Source of the DNA: Shimia sp965227725
GTDB lineage: Bacteria > Pseudomonadota > Alphaproteobacteria > Rhodobacterales > Rhodobacteraceae
Assembly: GCF_965227725.1 (NCBI RefSeq)
Contig: NZ_CBDDGH010000006.1
Coordinates: forward strand, 1-64,000
Direction of reading: 5' to 3'
Length of the DNA stretch: 64,000 nucleotides
The notes below the pieces were generated by a model that saw nothing but the letters and a program-made list of their open reading frames with translations, was not told the DNA's origin and did not search any database. The translations under genes and the position numbers were made by a program. This document shows, in pieces, positions 47,828-55,358 of the stretch. Numbering within the stretch: position 1 is the first letter of the stretch; each line of letters starts with the position of its first letter.

Positions 47828-49167
47828 TGGATCCGGCAACAATTGGGCTGATCGCCTTCGCAACCGTGTTGGTATTGCTGGCGCTGCGGGTGCCGATTGC
47901 CTTTGCGCTTGGCGCGGTGGCGGTTGTGGCGACCTTTGTCATCTTTGCGTTTCGCACCGGCACTTTCATGCCGGAACGCGCGATCCGCGCCACCACGTCG
48001 ATGGTGTTTAACAACGCCTTTGACCTCATACACTCTTATTCGCTGTCGATGATCCCGCTGTTCGTGGCGCTGGGACATATCGCCTATCGCGCGGAAATTA
48101 CGACAAAAATCTACTTTGCTGCCAAGGTCTGGATGACCCGCATTCCGGGTGGGGTGGCTATGGCCAGTGTGATTGGCTGCGGCGGATTTTCGGCGATCAC
48201 CGGATCCTCGATCGCCTGCGCCTCGACCATGGGGCGGATCTGTACGCCGGAAATGCTGCGGATGGGGTATGATCCGCGACTGGCCACCGCCAGCGTGGCG
48301 GCCGGGGGCACGCTGGGATCGCTGATCCCGCCGTCGGTGTTGTTCATCATCTTCGGGATTTTCACCGAAACCTCGATTTCAAAGCTGTTTCTCGCAGGCA
48401 TTCTGCCCGGATTGCTGACGTTGCTGGGCTTTGTCGCGGTGATCTGGATCTGGGTGCTGCGCGCGCCGCATATTGCGCCGGATGTTGGCGAAACCTACAC
48501 CACGGAAGAACGCAAAGCCGCCGCAATTGCCGCCTGGCCCGCGCTGTTTCTGTTTGTGGTGATTGTGGGCGGCATCTACGGCGGGATTTTCACCGCGACC
48601 GAGGCGGCGGCGGTCTGTGTGTCCGCTGCCACGGTGATCGGGTTTGCTCAAGGCACGCTGACCTTGCAGGGGCTTTGGGACAGTGTGAAGGAGACTTGTG
48701 TTCAAACCGCGGCGATCTTCTTTATCGCGGCGGGGGCCAAGGTCTTTGTGTCTTTCATCGCGCTGACCGGCATTGCGCCTGCGATTGTGGAATTTGTGTC
48801 GGCGGCGGATATGTCCGTTGTGGTGCTGATGATCTGTATTGCGCTGATCTATCTGGTGCTGGGCATGTTCCTTGATCCGATTGGCATCATGGTTCTGACA
48901 TTGCCGCTGTTGGTGCCGCTGGTGGAGAGCTACGGGTTGAACCTGATCTGGTTTGGCGTGGTGGTGATCAAGCTGCTGGAGATCGGGCTGATCACGCCGC
49001 CGGTGGGGCTCAATGTCTTTGTAATCGCCAATGTGGTGGGGAAAGAGGCGCCGATTGACCGGATTTTTGCCGGTATCGCGCGGTTCCTGTCTGTGGATAT
49101 CATTGTGCTGGGGCTGATTATGGCCTTCCCGATCCTGTCGCTGTGGATTCCCACGGGTGCGGGGTAA
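47827..49167 (+). CDS. TRAP transporter large permease (DctM family)
   Basis: From the ATG at 47827 the protein has 446 residues and about 12 membrane helices. Typical DctM wording is SYSLSMIPLFVALGHIAYRA, GCGGFSAITGSSIACASTMG, AAGGTLGSLIPPSVLFIIFGIFTETSISKLFLAGILPG and MFLDPIGIMVLTLPLLVPLV. It forms the sodium- or ion-coupled channel with DctQ. A convergent hybrid kinase gene lies downstream beyond a hairpin. Confidence 0.93.
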   Translation: MDPATIGLIAFATVLVLLALRVPIAFALGAVAVVATFVIFAFRTGTFMPERAIRATTSMVFNNAFDLIHSYSLSMIPLFVALGHIAYRAEITTKIYFAAKVWMTRIPGGVAMASVIGCGGFSAITGSSIACASTMGRICTPEMLRMGYDPRLATASVAAGGTLGSLIPPSVLFIIFGIFTETSISKLFLAGILPGLLTLLGFVAVIWIWVLRAPHIAPDVGETYTTEERKAAAIAAWPALFLFVVIVGGIYGGIFTATEAAAVCVSAATVIGFAQGTLTLQGLWDSVKETCVQTAAIFFIAAGAKVFVSFIALTGIAPAIVEFVSAADMSVVVLMICIALIYLVLGMFLDPIGIMVLTLPLLVPLVESYGLNLIWFGVVVIKLLEIGLITPPVGLNVFVIANVVGKEAPIDRIFAGIARFLSVDIIVLGLIMAFPILSLWIPTGAG

Positions 49168-49192
49168 GGCGCGGAGTAGGGCGCGAGCTGGC

Positions 49193-49222
49193 GGCCCTTG
49201 ATCTGAGAGAGGATCGAGGGCC
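49193..49222. terminator. Bidirectional terminator-like hairpin
   Basis: GGCCCTTGATC (49193-49203) pairs with GATCGAGGGCC (49212-49222) with one T-G pair, between the convergent dctM and hybrid kinase genes. No long T-run follows on either strand. Confidence 0.55.
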
Positions 49223-49228
49223 GGGTGT

Positions 49229-51550
49229 CTAGGAGGCGGCTTTCAGACAGCTGTCGATCTTGCCAAAAAGCACGTCGCGGCGGACCGGTTTGGCCACATG
49301 GCCGTCACAGCCCGCGTCCAAAGCGTCGCGCACATTGTGGGCCATGGCGTTGGCCGAGAGCATCAGGATCGGGGTGCGCTGTTTGTCGGTCTGGGCCTCA
49401 AAGGCGCGCATCCGGCGCACCGATTGTTCGCCATCCATGACGGGCATCCGCATGTCCATCAACACAAGATCAATCGGCTTTTTGGGGGCTTGAAAGATTT
49501 CCAAAGCTTCCAAGCCGTTGGAGGCAAAGGTGATTTCGCATTCTGCAGATTGAAGCACGAGGCTGATGACCTTCTGATTGACCATGCTGTCCTCGGCAAT
49601 CAGCACATGGCATCCGCGCAGGTTCATATCATCGGCGATCCCCACAGGTGCTGCGACCGTGGATGCGGCGGGTTTAGCGGGCTGAAGCGGGAGCTGCAGC
49701 GTGAAGGTGGCACCTTCGCCCGGGGCAGAGGTCACAGTGAGCGCGCCGCCCATGTTCTGCGCCAGAGCGGAGCTGATCGCGAGGCCCAGACCTGTGCCGC
49801 CAAATTTGCGGCTGTCGCTTTTGCGTTGCTGCTGGAAGCGTTCAAAGACGTTGCCTTCCGCTTTGGCAGGAAAGCCGATGCCGCTATCGGCTATGACAAA
49901 CACGAGGGCGGGTTTGCCAGGGGTTTTCTTGAGCGACAGCGAGCAGGTGATATGGCCTTGATCGGTGAATTTGACGGCGTTGGAGGCGAGGTTTGAAATG
50001 ATTTGCCGCAGGCGGAGCGGGTCGCCGCTCGCAAGATCGGTTTCGTCTAGGTCACTGGTCAAAGAGAAGGTGACACCTTTGGCATCGGCCTGTTCCCGGT
50101 GCAGCCTGAGCGCGGCGGACACCTCTTTGAGCGGGGCGAAGGGGATGGTTTCAAACTGCAGCTTGCCTGCTTCGACTTTGGAGAGGTCCAGAATGTCAGA
50201 CAGCAGCCCTTCGAGCATGTCGCCGGATTCATAGATTGTCTGCACGAGGTCTCTTTGCCGCGCGCTGAGGCCTTCGTCGCGGTGGAGACTGTCGGCAATG
50301 CCGATGATCGCGTTGAGCGGCGTGCGGATTTCATGGCTCATATTGGCAAGAAAGGCGGTTTTGGACTGGTTCGCCTCTTCTGCGGCCTTGCGGGCTTGTG
50401 CCAGAGATTTTTGCCGCTGCCATTGCTCTGTGATGTCGTTGGCGGAGCCGAAGATCTGCCCCTCAAATCGGGTGAAACGCAGATCCAGAATGCGTTTGCT
50501 GCCGTGGCGATCCTGCAGCGCGGTTTGCAGGGCATTGGCCTTCTGCCCAAGCCGCGCTTTGCGCAGGGCTTTGGTGACCTTGTCGTGGTCATGGGGTGCG
50601 ATGAAATCGCTGATATGGTGGTGCAGCAGGTGGTTTTTGGAATGACCGGACGCCGCGCAGAAGGCCGGATTGACCCGCTGAATGCAGCCGTTGTCATCTA
50701 AAATGACATTGGGGGCGTGCGACACATCAAAGAAGGCTGAGATCAGCCGACTGGTGCGCACCTTCTCTGTGATGTCAAAACGTAGGGCAACAAACCGGAT
50801 CGGGCGGCCATTTGGCTCCATGACGGGATAGATAATTGTGTCAAACCAAATGGTTTCGCCTTGCTTGCTGCGGTTGCAGATCTCTCCGCGCCAGATTTTT
50901 CCACGGGAAATGGTCTGCCACATCCGGTGAAAGAACGCCTTGCTGTGATGGCCGGAGTTCATCAGGTTATGGTTTTTGCCGATCAGCTCGTCTTTGGTGT
51001 ATCCGGACACGCGCAAGAGGTTCTTGTTGACGTGCAGAATTCTCCCGGCGGCATCTGAGACTGACAGGATCGCGGTCTCGTCAACAACGGCGTGCAGCTC
51101 CCTGAGGTCGTCCAGCGTGAGTTGGTCAGAAGGGCGACGGGTCTTGGCCGCAATGTGCTGGCCGGTTTCCAGAGGTTCAAAATGGCCGATGAGCTGCGTG
51201 GTTTTCCCATCTTGGCAGACGGGGTGCCCTGCGCTTGCGAGCTTAATTTCCTGACCATCGGCGCGTTTTGCCACAAACTCAAACCGCCAGGGCGTTGCTT
51301 CCTGAATGCTGCGATGCAAGGCATTTTGGATCGTCGGGCGGTATTGGGGCAGGCAAAATTCAAAAGCGTTTTCAAACCGTGGCTGATAGCTGGGGTCGAC
51401 GCCGTGAAGCGCCTGTGCGGCGGGGCTCCACCAGACGGTTTTCTCTATCAGATCCACTTGCCAGAGTGCGGAGATCGGGGTGGAGGCTGTGTCAAAATCA
51501 TCTGCCACGTCCGGCGCAGGCGCGCCAAAAAAGTCATAGGCAGTGGTCAT
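49229..51550 (-). CDS. Hybrid sensor histidine kinase with three PAS domains and receiver
   Basis: The 773-residue cytoplasmic protein has PAS domains at about 30-130, 150-265 (GRILHVNKNLLRVSGYTKDELIGKN) and 280-390. A HisKA domain follows with the phospho-acceptor His in FLANMSHEIRTPLNAIIG (about residue 408), then an ATPase domain (IADSGIGFPAKAEGNVFERF, GGTGLGLAISSALAQNMGG). The C-terminal receiver domain has its phospho-Asp in PIDLVLMDMRMPVMDG (about residue 703). No membrane helices are seen, so it senses an internal signal. No output regulator is adjacent on this side, so the phosphorelay partner is unknown; the globin-cyclase pair upstream lies on the same strand, 258 bases away. Confidence 0.92.
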   Translation of the reverse strand: MTTAYDFFGAPAPDVADDFDTASTPISALWQVDLIEKTVWWSPAAQALHGVDPSYQPRFENAFEFCLPQYRPTIQNALHRSIQEATPWRFEFVAKRADGQEIKLASAGHPVCQDGKTTQLIGHFEPLETGQHIAAKTRRPSDQLTLDDLRELHAVVDETAILSVSDAAGRILHVNKNLLRVSGYTKDELIGKNHNLMNSGHHSKAFFHRMWQTISRGKIWRGEICNRSKQGETIWFDTIIYPVMEPNGRPIRFVALRFDITEKVRTSRLISAFFDVSHAPNVILDDNGCIQRVNPAFCAASGHSKNHLLHHHISDFIAPHDHDKVTKALRKARLGQKANALQTALQDRHGSKRILDLRFTRFEGQIFGSANDITEQWQRQKSLAQARKAAEEANQSKTAFLANMSHEIRTPLNAIIGIADSLHRDEGLSARQRDLVQTIYESGDMLEGLLSDILDLSKVEAGKLQFETIPFAPLKEVSAALRLHREQADAKGVTFSLTSDLDETDLASGDPLRLRQIISNLASNAVKFTDQGHITCSLSLKKTPGKPALVFVIADSGIGFPAKAEGNVFERFQQQRKSDSRKFGGTGLGLAISSALAQNMGGALTVTSAPGEGATFTLQLPLQPAKPAASTVAAPVGIADDMNLRGCHVLIAEDSMVNQKVISLVLQSAECEITFASNGLEALEIFQAPKKPIDLVLMDMRMPVMDGEQSVRRMRAFEAQTDKQRTPILMLSANAMAHNVRDALDAGCDGHVAKPVRRDVLFGKIDSCLKAAS

Positions 51551-51808
51551 TCAGGTCACCTCTCAGAACTTCGACCAAGTAAGGAACTCTCGGCCCAAAT
51601 GAGAGCCAACCTCACGTGTCACCTTCTGGAGACCCGCAGTACGTGTGTAACAAGTTATCTATAGGGGGAAGAGAGGCGTAAATCCATGATGGATAGTCGC
51701 AAAAATACAATTAGTTCAATGAGTTAAATCTGTATTTGGCGCGCATGTTTTATCCGCATTTTGCTTGAAAATTGCGCGGTGAAAGACCCGTGTTTGACCC
51801 TGCGTGCG

Positions 51809-52864
51809 TTATGATCCCGCAAGCTTTTTCTCGATGCCGACATCCAGCAGCCGCCAGACCTCCTGACGGTCAAAGCCACGGATGTCTTTTGCGCCCAAGG
51901 CTTGCAGGTCAAACTGATCTTTCAGGGTGGCGGCGACCTCGTCCTGCACAGAGATCTGCATCGGTTCGGCAAATTCCTGTAGCCGCGTGGCGAGGTTTAC
52001 GGCGGGGCCGAAGATGTCATAGACGTATTTCTGGATGCCCACGACAGAGCCAACCACGGCGCCGGAGGCGATGCCGATGCGGCAGCGCCATTGGTTGGGG
52101 TGGCTGGTGTTGCGCCGTTCCAGATAGCGCACAAACCGGATGGCGGCATTTGCCACGGCGCGGGCGTGATCCGGGGTGGGATCGGGAAGACCCGCGACGG
52201 TGATATAAGCATCGCCGATGGTTTTGATGCGCTCGCAGCCAAATTGCTCGCCGATCCGGTCAAAGGCGCTGTAGATGTCATTGAGTTCGGTCACCGTGAC
52301 GCTGGGATCTGCGGAGGCCACCATGTCGGTGAAGCCGACAAAATCCAGCATCAGGACGGAGACCGGATCATAGAGCTGGGGCGTGACCACGCCGAAGGCC
52401 TTATATTCTTCATAGACGGAGCGGGGCATGATGTTGAGGAGCAGCTTTTCCACCTGCTCCTTTTCGCGTTTGATTTCGCGCGTGTTGCGCTCAACCATCA
52501 TGGAATAGGAGTCGATCATCGACTCCAGCTCGCGGATGCGGGTGATGTTCTGGCAGACCAGCACGATCAGCTCCTGATCGCCATCGGTGGCGGAGGTGAA
52601 ATCCGCTGCGATCACCAGCTGGCGGCGCTTTTTGCGGTGGCGGATTTCGGCGGTGTATTGGCCCGCGTCATCAAGGGCGGCGTGAAGCTCCTCGGTGTTG
52701 AGATCCTCAAACACTTTGAGCAGCTCGTCGGTTTCCAGCCGGTCCTCAAACCATTCCTCAAAAGTGTTGTTATAAAACAGAAACTTGAGGTCGCTGCGGC
52801 CCACAAGGGCGACGCCGACACCAATGGCGCGCAGGAGCTGTTCGTTGATGGCTTCGATGGTCAT
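51809..52864 (-). CDS. PAS-containing class III adenylate cyclase
   Basis: The 351-residue protein starts with a PAS-like domain (about 1-115; GVALVGRSDLKFLFYNNTFEEWFED), a coiled-coil linker (about 115-150; SMMVERNTREIKREKEQVEKLLLNIMP) and a catalytic domain (160-340). Metal-binding Asp residues lie in MLDFVGFTDMV and TIGDAYITVAG. The substrate-selecting residues are Lys (CERIKTIGD) and Asp (KYVYDIFGPAVNLATR), the adenylate cyclase pattern. It should make cAMP. The layout resembles the signalling part of soluble guanylate cyclases. The globin gene ends one base before its start, so the two are translationally coupled. Confidence 0.88.
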   Translation of the reverse strand: MTIEAINEQLLRAIGVGVALVGRSDLKFLFYNNTFEEWFEDRLETDELLKVFEDLNTEELHAALDDAGQYTAEIRHRKKRRQLVIAADFTSATDGDQELIVLVCQNITRIRELESMIDSYSMMVERNTREIKREKEQVEKLLLNIMPRSVYEEYKAFGVVTPQLYDPVSVLMLDFVGFTDMVASADPSVTVTELNDIYSAFDRIGEQFGCERIKTIGDAYITVAGLPDPTPDHARAVANAAIRFVRYLERRNTSHPNQWRCRIGIASGAVVGSVVGIQKYVYDIFGPAVNLATRLQEFAEPMQISVQDEVAATLKDQFDLQALGAKDIRGFDRQEVWRLLDVGIEKKLAGS

Positions 52865-52865
52865 C

Positions 52866-53228
52866 TCAGGGGCTCACGATCAAGGGGCGGCGGGATTCAA
52901 ACTCTTGCAGGACGGCAGATATATCTCCTTCGTCAAAGCCGTGATCGCGCAGGGTGCCTGACAGCACGACTTTGAGCTCGTCAAAATGCGGGTCCTGAAT
53001 GTCGAGATGGGAATGCAGCTGGCGCAGCTGGTGGTCGGTGTAGGAGGCCGGGCCGCCGAGCAGGGTGGCGACAAATTTGGTCTGGTGGTCGACCATTTTG
53101 GACATGTCGATGTCATCAAAGAAGGGGCCGATATCGTCGCTGTCCAAAAGCGTGTCGTAAAAGGCCATGACCACGCGGCTGACGTTGGAAAACCCGCCGT
53201 ATTTCTCGAAAAGTGATTGGCTTGACAT
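52866..53228 (-). CDS. Truncated haemoglobin (group I type)
   Basis: I place the start at 53228 (purine-rich AAAGGGGGGG site upstream), giving 120 residues; a longer frame lacks such a site. The two-over-two globin pattern is clear: LFEKYGGFSNVSRVVMAFYDTLLDSDDIGPFFDDIDM with the B10-type Tyr, VATLLGGPASYTDHQLRQLHSHLDIQDPHFDELKVVL with the proximal His in LHSHLDI. It binds haem and through it O2, NO or CO. Its stop codon is followed after one base by the adenylate cyclase gene, which suggests a two-protein gas or redox sensor. A simple NO-detoxifying role is the alternative. Confidence 0.9.
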   Translation of the reverse strand: MSSQSLFEKYGGFSNVSRVVMAFYDTLLDSDDIGPFFDDIDMSKMVDHQTKFVATLLGGPASYTDHQLRQLHSHLDIQDPHFDELKVVLSGTLRDHGFDEGDISAVLQEFESRRPLIVSP

Positions 53229-53378
53229 AGTCCCCCCCTTTTCAAAGCCCGAATGCTCGGTGTCTTGCATCATACAAAAAATGGTTAATTTAGGAACCCT
53301 GCGGATATCGGGGGCATTGCCTTGGGGCAGGACCGCGCGATGTCCGCAGGGGGGAGGCATGTCGTCAGAGAGGTGCAA

Positions 53379-54191
53379 TTACCGCTTGGTGATGACGATT
53401 TCCGCGTACTCGGATGGCACGATCATGGAGCCGTCGGTGGCGACGTTGAACTGCGCGATGGTGGCGCGCATGTCTGTTTCCAGCGCCTCTGCCGCGTCGC
53501 CAACCGCGAGGAAGGCTTTGTGCACGGGGCCATAGTAGGTGCGGAAGAAATCGATGAAATGATCCGGTGAAGCGTAGCGGAAATTGAAGTTTTTCAGTTC
53601 AAACGCAATGGTTTCGGCGGTCGGGCCAAATTGCGCCTCGATCCAGTCGCGATTGCCCCAGCGCGCGGGGGATTGGACACCGGCAGGGGGTGGCACATGG
53701 CGGCCAAGCGTTTTGAAGAGATGGCCGATGAAGCTGTCTGGGGTCCAGTTGGCCATGGCGATCTTGCCTCCGGCGCGCACCACGCGGGACATTTCGCGCG
53801 CGGACTGTTCCTGATTGGGGGTGAACATCACCCCGAAGGTGGAGGTCGAGATGTCAAATTGCCCATCCTCAAAAGGAAGGTCTTCGGCGTCTGCCACCTG
53901 AAAGGTGACCTCAAGCTTATCGGCCTCAGCGCGGATGCGGCCTGCTTCCAAAAGCGCGGGAACGTAATCGGTGGAGGTCACGGCGCACCAGCGGCGGGCA
54001 AAGGCCAGAGTGGCGTTGCCGTTGCCGCCCGCCACATCGAGCACGGTTGCGCCATGGGCGGGCGCGGTGGCCTCGGCCAGCATCTCGCCGGTGATCTGCA
54101 GGGTGCTGCCGATTTTGGCGTAGTCACCGGAGGACCAAGCGGCGTTCTGCTTGGTTTTGATGGCTTTGTAGTCAGGAGCTTGGGTGGTCAT
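53379..54191 (-). CDS. SAM-dependent class I methyltransferase
   Basis: From the ATG at 54191 (GAAAGGA upstream) the product has 270 residues. The SAM-binding motif I is VLDVAGGNGNATLAFARR (about residue 48), followed by an acidic strand end (TSTDYVPALLEAGRIRAE) and motif AEDLPFEDGQFDISTSTFGVMFTPNQEQSAREMSRVVRAGG, as in UbiE/Methyltransf_11 enzymes. The substrate cannot be named. It lies between the globin gene and an alpha/beta hydrolase on the same strand; the three may form one transcript but gaps of about 90-150 bases leave this open. Confidence 0.85.
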   Translation of the reverse strand: MTTQAPDYKAIKTKQNAAWSSGDYAKIGSTLQITGEMLAEATAPAHGATVLDVAGGNGNATLAFARRWCAVTSTDYVPALLEAGRIRAEADKLEVTFQVADAEDLPFEDGQFDISTSTFGVMFTPNQEQSAREMSRVVRAGGKIAMANWTPDSFIGHLFKTLGRHVPPPAGVQSPARWGNRDWIEAQFGPTAETIAFELKNFNFRYASPDHFIDFFRTYYGPVHKAFLAVGDAAEALETDMRATIAQFNVATDGSMIVPSEYAEIVITKR

Positions 54192-54284
54192 GGTGCTGTC
54201 CTTTCGGGGGGAGGTTTTGGTCAGGTTGAAGAGAGGGTTTGCGAGGGTCATGATGGTCTCCTTTGATGAGAGGGCGGGGCAGGA

Positions 54285-55109
54285 TCAGGCCGCGACACGC
54301 GCAGGCCAGGTGACGGGGCGCGCGGCTTTCTGAACGCGCGCGATGTGCTGCAGGATGCGGGGATTGACCCAATCGGGATCAAAGATCGGTGCCATGTGGC
54401 CCATGGCGGGGAGCAGGGCGAGTTCGGCGTTGGTGACCTCCTGCGCAATCATCTGTGCGGTGGCCTGCGCAAGGGCTGGGGATTCCATCCCGACCATAAT
54501 CAGCGTGGGGATGCGCAGGCTCTGCAGATCGCTGAGGTGCCATTGCTCGCTTTCCAGATCCCGAAAATCCTCCAGCAGCTTGGGGGCCAGTTCGACCAGC
54601 TTGTCCTGACGCTCCGGGGGCAGGGAGGCCCAGCTTTGCGGGACGGTCCAGTAATCGACGAAACCTTGAAGATCAGAGGCGGACTTGGGCTGAGACAGCT
54701 GTGTTTCCAAGGCGCTGAACCCCTCCAGCAGAGAGCGGCCCTCGGCGTCGGCGGCTTTCAGAACATGAAAGGCTGCGGGTTCATAGAGCGTGAGGCTCTT
54801 CACCAGTTCGGGACGCAGCAGGGCGATTTTGAGCGCCACGCCGCCACCAAAACAATGGCCGATCAGATGCACGGGCTGTTTGAGCGCCTCGATTTTGCGG
54901 ATGATCGGAAGGGCGGCACGGGACACGCCTTGGCCCTCATCCACGCGGTCGTCTGCGCTGCCGTAGCCGGGCAGATCCCAAGCGTGCAGCTCAAAGCGAT
55001 CGGAAAACTGGGTGCGCAGGTCGTCCCACTGATGGGCGCCGGAGGCTGAAGAATGCAAAGCGACCACCGGAGCCGTTTCGCGGGTGAGGCTGTTGGGGAG
55101 GGGGTGCAT
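54285..55109 (-). CDS. Alpha/beta hydrolase with Cys nucleophile
   Basis: From the ATG at 55109 (two adjacent in-frame ATGs just upstream are equally possible; GGAG precedes them) the protein has about 274 residues. The fold is clear: VVALHSSASGAHQW (oxyanion region), LHAWDLPGYGSA, the nucleophile elbow VHLIGHCFGGGVALKIAL, and the His loop ALLPAMGHMAPIFDPDWVN. The elbow carries Cys86 where most family members have Ser (codon TGT). The acid position reads VGMESPA, so Glu may replace Asp. Cys is known in dienelactone hydrolases of this fold. The substrate is unknown. It is divergent from the hybrid kinase at 55359. Confidence 0.85.
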   Translation of the reverse strand: MHPLPNSLTRETAPVVALHSSASGAHQWDDLRTQFSDRFELHAWDLPGYGSADDRVDEGQGVSRAALPIIRKIEALKQPVHLIGHCFGGGVALKIALLRPELVKSLTLYEPAAFHVLKAADAEGRSLLEGFSALETQLSQPKSASDLQGFVDYWTVPQSWASLPPERQDKLVELAPKLLEDFRDLESEQWHLSDLQSLRIPTLIMVGMESPALAQATAQMIAQEVTNAELALLPAMGHMAPIFDPDWVNPRILQHIARVQKAARPVTWPARVAA

Positions 55110-55190
55110 CATCATTACTCCAAACACTGGTTACGGACCCAGATTTGGCCTGTGGCTGTTTCACTGTGATGTCTGTGCAGGCGGGGTGAT

Positions 55191-55336
55191 GTTTCAGTTG
55201 TTTCGCGGGCCAAATGCAGGGGGATGCGGGGTAGGGCGCAGGGATTTTTGGTGTTTTTGCCTTTGGCGTGCCAAACTGCGCCCAATTACTGAAACAATTG
55301 AAACACGCGAATTTGCTTCTGAAAACCAACTGAAAC
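55191..55336. promoter_or_regulatory. Repeated GAAAC-type sites in divergent promoter region
   Basis: GAAACAACTGAAAC is present on the minus strand at 55191-55204 and GAAACAATTGAAAC on the plus strand at 55291-55304. A looser copy, GAAAACCAACTGAAAC, lies at 55321-55336. Each is a direct repeat of GAAAC with a nine-base period. They lie between the divergent hydrolase and kinase genes and look like sites of one regulator, possibly the OmpR-type protein encoded at 57598. Confidence 0.55.
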
Positions 55337-55358
55337 TTGGGCCGGATAGGGATAAGCC

